Shown piece after piece: positions 6,760 through 8,755 of a stretch of DNA of 8,755 nt. The notes below the pieces were generated by a model, which was not told where the DNA came from, did not search any database, and saw only the letters and a program-made list of their open reading frames with translations. This DNA comes from an uncultured Collinsella sp. Its GTDB lineage: Bacteria > Actinomycetota > Coriobacteriia > Coriobacteriales > Coriobacteriaceae. Numbering within the stretch: position 1 is the first letter of the stretch; every line of letters starts with the position of its first letter. A program made the position numbers and the translations under genes. Where the stretch lies: contig URIK01000080.1 in assembly GCA_900547855.1 (NCBI GenBank), positions 1 through 8,755 on the forward strand, written 5' to 3'.

Positions 6760-6768
6760 GTGCTCTGT

Positions 6769-7101
6769 ATGGAGGATATGAACGAACTGCAGATGACCTG
6801 CTTCGAGATCATCAGCTACGTCGGTACCGCCAAGAGCATGTACATCAATGCCGTGCAAAAGGCCAAGGAGGGCGATTTTGACGCCGCCGAGGAGCTTATC
6901 AAGCAGGGCGACGAGGCCTATAACGGTGGCCACGATGTTCACATGGGGCTTCTGAAGAAAGAGGCCAACGGCGAGCGTAACGGCGAGGCCCCGTTGATTC
7001 TGCTGCATGCCGAGGACCAGATGGCCGGTACCGAGACCATGCGCGTCATGGCGACGGAGCTCATCGAGATCCACAAGCAGCTGCAGGCACTTAAGGCCTA
7101 G
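6769..7101 (+). CDS. PTS lactose/cellobiose-family subunit IIA
   Basis: A 110-residue, all-helical, trimer-forming phosphocarrier that takes phosphate from HPr and gives it to EIIB. In the LLHAEDQ motif, His80 is the phosphorylated residue and Asp83 matches the metal-binding aspartate at the trimer core (His78 and Asp81 in lactococcal EIIA-Lac). The N-terminal half shows the helix signature FEIISYVGTAKSMYINAVQK and a DFDAAEELI segment. The start is uncertain. GTG 6760 directly abuts the EIIB stop, ATG 6769 gives MEDMNEL, and ATG 6778 gives MNELQM but lies only 2 nt from GGAGG. I chose 6769; the choice does not affect the domain. It is the last PTS gene before the terminator at 7160. Relatives are CelC, ChbA, LicA and GmuA. 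Confidence 0.93.
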   Translation: MEDMNELQMTCFEIISYVGTAKSMYINAVQKAKEGDFDAAEELIKQGDEAYNGGHDVHMGLLKKEANGERNGEAPLILLHAEDQMAGTETMRVMATELIEIHKQLQALKA

Positions 7102-7159
7102 TCGGCGTTATCGCCGCGAAGGACCGTGCGGTCCAACAGACAACATAGTCCCTTTGACG

Positions 7160-7197
7160 GGCGCCGGGAGTCTCCGCCTCCCGGCGCCTCTATTTTT
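7160..7197 (+). terminator. Strong intrinsic terminator after the PTS operon
   Basis: GGCGCCGGGAG (7160-7170) pairs perfectly over 11 bp with 7178-7188 around a 7-nt loop. It is followed by TCTATTTTT (7189-7197). This is the clearest rho-independent terminator in the window and should end the GH1-EIIC-EIIB-EIIA transcript. Two small hairpins precede it (7103-7116 and 7121-7134). Confidence 0.9.
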
Positions 7198-7247
7198 GGG
7201 GATGGTCTTGTGCGGCCTGTTGAGCGGCCATTTGCGTTTCCCCAGAT

Positions 7248-7288
7248 AAAACCTGCCAAAACAAACCTGTCCCTTTTTGGTAGGTTTT
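7248..7288. repeat. Third copy of the GGGAC-GTTTG-TTTGGCAGGTT repeat, folding as a hairpin
   Basis: Positions 7248-7275 read in reverse give the same core as both arms at 3307-3396. In this copy the partner arm is different: 7248-7261 pairs with 7275-7288 over 14 bp with one G-T pair, and one further T follows. It sits between the operon terminator and the predicted kinase promoter. It may work as a second, weaker terminator or be a relic of a mobile repeat. Confidence 0.65.
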
Positions 7289-7302
7289 TGCCTTGGGAGC
7301 GG

Positions 7303-7308
7303 TACCAT
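7303..7308 (+). promoter_or_regulatory. Possible -10 element for the ROK kinase gene
   Basis: TACCAT at 7303-7308 (4 of 6 consensus) would place the transcript start near 7315 and give a short leader to the ATG at 7343. No good -35 is seen at the usual distance. The same TACCATA string lies before the pyrophosphatase gene. The strong terminator upstream makes an independent promoter necessary unless readthrough is common. Confidence 0.35.
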
Positions 7309-7342
7309 ACAGGCAATGTTTAAACGAGAAAGGTGGGCTCCC

Positions 7343-8296
7343 ATGGAACCTAAGCAGTACTACATCGGCATTGACGTCGGCGGCACTTCGGTTAAGGAGG
7401 GTCTGTTCGACGAGGACGGCAACCTGCTAGCCAAGGCCAGCGTGCCTACGCCTCCCATCGTTGACGCTGCGGGCTTTGCCGCGGTGACCGAGGCTATCGA
7501 CCAGGTGGTCGCCAAAGCCCAGATTCCGCGTGCCTTTGTGGCGGGCATTGGCCTGGCCGTTCCGTGTCCCATCCCGGCGTCGGGCGATGCCAAGGTCAAG
7601 GCCAACATTGCCATTAACCTGCCCGAGTTGAGGATCGCCATTCAAAAGCACTGCCCCGACGCGGTCGTTAAGTACGAGAACGATGCCAACGCCGCTGCCA
7701 TGGGCGAGGCCTGGCTCGGTTCTGCCAAGGGCGTGCAGAACGTCGTGATGGTCACCATCGGTACCGGCGTGGGCGGCGGCGTAATCGTCAACGGCGACGT
7801 GGTATCGGGCGTTGTGGGTGCTGGCGGTGAGATTGGCCACATGTGCCTGAACCCGGCTGAGGAGCGCACCTGCGGCTGTGGCGGCCATGGCCATCTGGAG
7901 CAGTATTCCAGCGCCACTGGCGTGGTGAGCAACTACCTTGCTGAGTGCAAGAAGGCGGGCGTCGAGCCCATCGAGCTCACCGGTCCCTCCGATTCCAAGG
8001 ACGTGTTCCAGGCTTGCCGCGAGGGCGACAAGCTCGCGCTGGCCGCGGCCGATACCATGGCCGACTATCTCGGTCGCGCACTGGCGCTTATTGCCAACGT
8101 GGTCGATCCCGAGATGTTCCTCATCGGCGGCGGCGCCTCCGCCTCGGCCGATGTCTACCTCGACGCCGTTCGTGAGCACTTCCAGCGCTACGCGCTTTCC
8201 GCCTCGCGCGAGACGCCCATTAAGGTCGCTTCGCTCGGCAACGACGCCGGCATCATCGGTGCCGCCTACGTAGCCCTGCGCGCCGCCGGTAAATAG
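7343..8296 (+). CDS. ROK family sugar kinase (glucokinase/mannokinase/fructokinase type)
   Basis: A 317-residue cytosolic ATP-dependent hexose kinase. The N-terminal phosphate loop is IGIDVGGTSVKEG (8-20). The catalytic base is Asp114 in ENDANAAA (112-119). TIGTGVGGG (138-146) is the second ATP loop, and GGEIGHM (161-167) carries the sugar ligands Glu163 and His166. The zinc site of the ROK signature is His166, Cys177, Cys179 and position 184, where the usual cysteine is histidine (CGCGGHGHLE). IGGGASASAD (261-270) is the adenosine-binding loop. The start at 7343 follows AAAGGTGGG at suitable spacing and sets the kinase motif near the N-terminus; upstream in-frame starts would add a tail made from repeat sequence. 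It probably phosphorylates the free hexose released by the GH1 enzyme and fills the place of GmuE (a ROK kinase) in the B. subtilis glucomannan operon. A general glucokinase is the alternative. Confidence 0.92.
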   Translation: MEPKQYYIGIDVGGTSVKEGLFDEDGNLLAKASVPTPPIVDAAGFAAVTEAIDQVVAKAQIPRAFVAGIGLAVPCPIPASGDAKVKANIAINLPELRIAIQKHCPDAVVKYENDANAAAMGEAWLGSAKGVQNVVMVTIGTGVGGGVIVNGDVVSGVVGAGGEIGHMCLNPAEERTCGCGGHGHLEQYSSATGVVSNYLAECKKAGVEPIELTGPSDSKDVFQACREGDKLALAAADTMADYLGRALALIANVVDPEMFLIGGGASASADVYLDAVREHFQRYALSASRETPIKVASLGNDAGIIGAAYVALRAAGK

Positions 8297-8298
8297 CC

Positions 8299-8348
8299 GG
8301 TGCAAGGGGGACAGGTTACATTGCACCAACATGGTGCAAAAGGGACAG
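8299..8348. repeat. Alternating hairpin arms with a 16-bp direct repeat
   Basis: GGTGCAA at 8299-8305, TTGCACC at 8321-8327 and GGTGCAA at 8333-8339 can form either of two mutually exclusive hairpins. The second (8321-8339) closes as 8 bp around 3 nt. The two outer blocks are a direct repeat, GGTGCAAGGGGGACAG (8299-8314) and GGTGCAAAAGGGACAG (8333-8348), with two differences. They share GGGACAG with the larger repeat family of this window. The element begins 2 nt after the kinase stop codon and has no T-tract. Confidence 0.65.
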
Positions 8349-8417
8349 CCTTGGCCCCCGTGCCTGCGCCCCAAAATATGCCGTGGCCCTTCCGTCTGCG
8401 AAGGCTCGGCATCGGCG

Positions 8418-8426
8418 TGCTACCAT
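8418..8426 (+). promoter_or_regulatory. Possible extended -10 promoter for the pyrophosphatase gene
   Basis: TGC TACCAT (8418-8426) fits the TGn extended -10 form, which tolerates a poor -35, and none is obvious here. The start would be near 8433, about 30 nt before the start codon. The stretch 8349-8417 shows nothing else recognisable beyond weak GC-rich pairing. Confidence 0.4.
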
Positions 8427-8465
8427 AGAGACGTATGAGTACACACACGCATATGGAGGAAACCC

Positions 8466-8707
8466 ATGGCAAACGTTCTTGTCTTTGGTCACCAGAACCC
8501 CGATAACGACGCCATCATGAGCGCCGTCGTCCTGTCCCAGCTGCTCAACCAGGTTGAGTATGCCGGTAACACCTATGAGGCCTGCGCCCTCGGTCAGCTT
8601 CCGGCAGAGTCTGCCAAGCTGCTCGCCGACGCCGGCATCGCCGAGCCCCGCGTGATCGAGTCCGTCGAGGCCGGTCAGCTCGTCGTCCTCACCGACCACA
8701 ACGAGTC
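8466..8707 (+). CDS. ppaC: Manganese-dependent (family II) inorganic pyrophosphatase, N-terminal part (3' truncated)
   Basis: The first 80 residues of a cytosolic DHH-family enzyme that hydrolyses pyrophosphate to phosphate and so drives biosynthetic reactions. The metal site begins with GHQNPDNDAIMSA (residues 8-20), where His9, Asp13 and Asp15 match the manganese ligands of family II enzymes. The last genomic codons read TDHNE, the start of the next conserved DHNE motif. Whole family II enzymes are about 310 residues or longer, so most of the gene is missing. This is purely because the contig runs into adapter at 8708, not because the gene is broken. The start is secure: GGAGGA at 8455-8460 is 5 nt from ATG. 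A regulatory CBS-domain insert, found in some family members, would lie beyond the contig. Confidence 0.9.
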
Positions 8708-8755
8708 CTGTCTCTTATACACATCTGACGCTGCCGACGACTAGTCGAGTGTAGA
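8708..8755. other. Illumina Nextera adapter, i5 index and P5 start (not genomic)
   Basis: 8708-8740 is the exact reverse complement of the 33-nt adapter at 8-40. 8741-8748 is an 8-nt index (CTAGTCGA; reverse complement TCGACTAG, from memory Illumina S513). 8749-8755 (GTGTAGA) is the start of the reverse-complemented P5 sequence. The pyrophosphatase frame read on through this block ends in LLYTSDAADD, a known adapter-derived peptide. Confidence 0.98.

Noticed and set aside
7098..7344. Small - strand frames in the gap before the kinase
   Set aside because: They cross a terminator and a repeat element and show no protein-like composition or ribosome site.
1..8755. Perfect inverted ends suggesting a linear plasmid or transposon with terminal inverted repeats
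   Set aside because: The ends are Illumina adapter, index and P5 sequence, not biological repeats.

Overview
The genomic part of this window runs from about 41 to 8707. Both ends (1-40 and 8708-8755) are Illumina Nextera adapter, so this is one short-read contig whose ends are assembly artefacts. The sequence is GC-rich, has strong AGGAGG-type ribosome binding sites and codes densely on both strands. Protein style and the recurrent GGGACAGGTT-type intergenic repeats suggest a gut Coriobacteriia, most likely Collinsella or a close relative. That assignment is recognition from memory, not a database result.

Layout. (1) 41-1119 (+): the C-terminal part of a PcrA/UvrD-type DNA helicase, cut by the contig start. 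(2) 1120-1400: non-coding, with a long near-perfect inverted repeat (1127-1256), a small intrinsic terminator and a 15-bp hairpin between convergent genes. (3) 1401-3127 (-): class I mannose-6-phosphate isomerase, preceded on the same strand by a GntR/UTRA repressor. (4) 3128-3430: divergent control region with a good promoter, repeated AAAAGTAA/TTACTTTT motifs and a 27-bp-stem hairpin in the predicted leader. (5) 3431-7101 (+): GH1 phospho-glycosidase, then PTS EIIC, EIIB and EIIA of the lactose/cellobiose family, closed by a strong terminator. (6) 7343-8296 (+): ROK sugar kinase. (7) 8466-8707 (+): N-terminus of a family II inorganic pyrophosphatase, cut by the contig end.

How it works together. 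Items 3-6 form one catabolic module. The PTS imports and phosphorylates a beta-disaccharide, the GH1 enzyme splits it into sugar-6-phosphate and free sugar, the ROK kinase phosphorylates the free sugar, and ManA turns mannose-6-phosphate into fructose-6-phosphate for glycolysis. The GntR/UTRA protein probably represses the set until a sugar phosphate appears. This gene content (EIIA, EIIB, EIIC, GH1, GntR/UTRA, ROK kinase, ManA) matches the Bacillus subtilis glucomannan operon gmuBACDREF, without the secreted mannanase GmuG. A mannose-containing beta-disaccharide from glucomannan or mannan is therefore a better substrate guess than plain cellobiose. I found no CRISPR array, tRNA, rRNA, transposase or phage gene.
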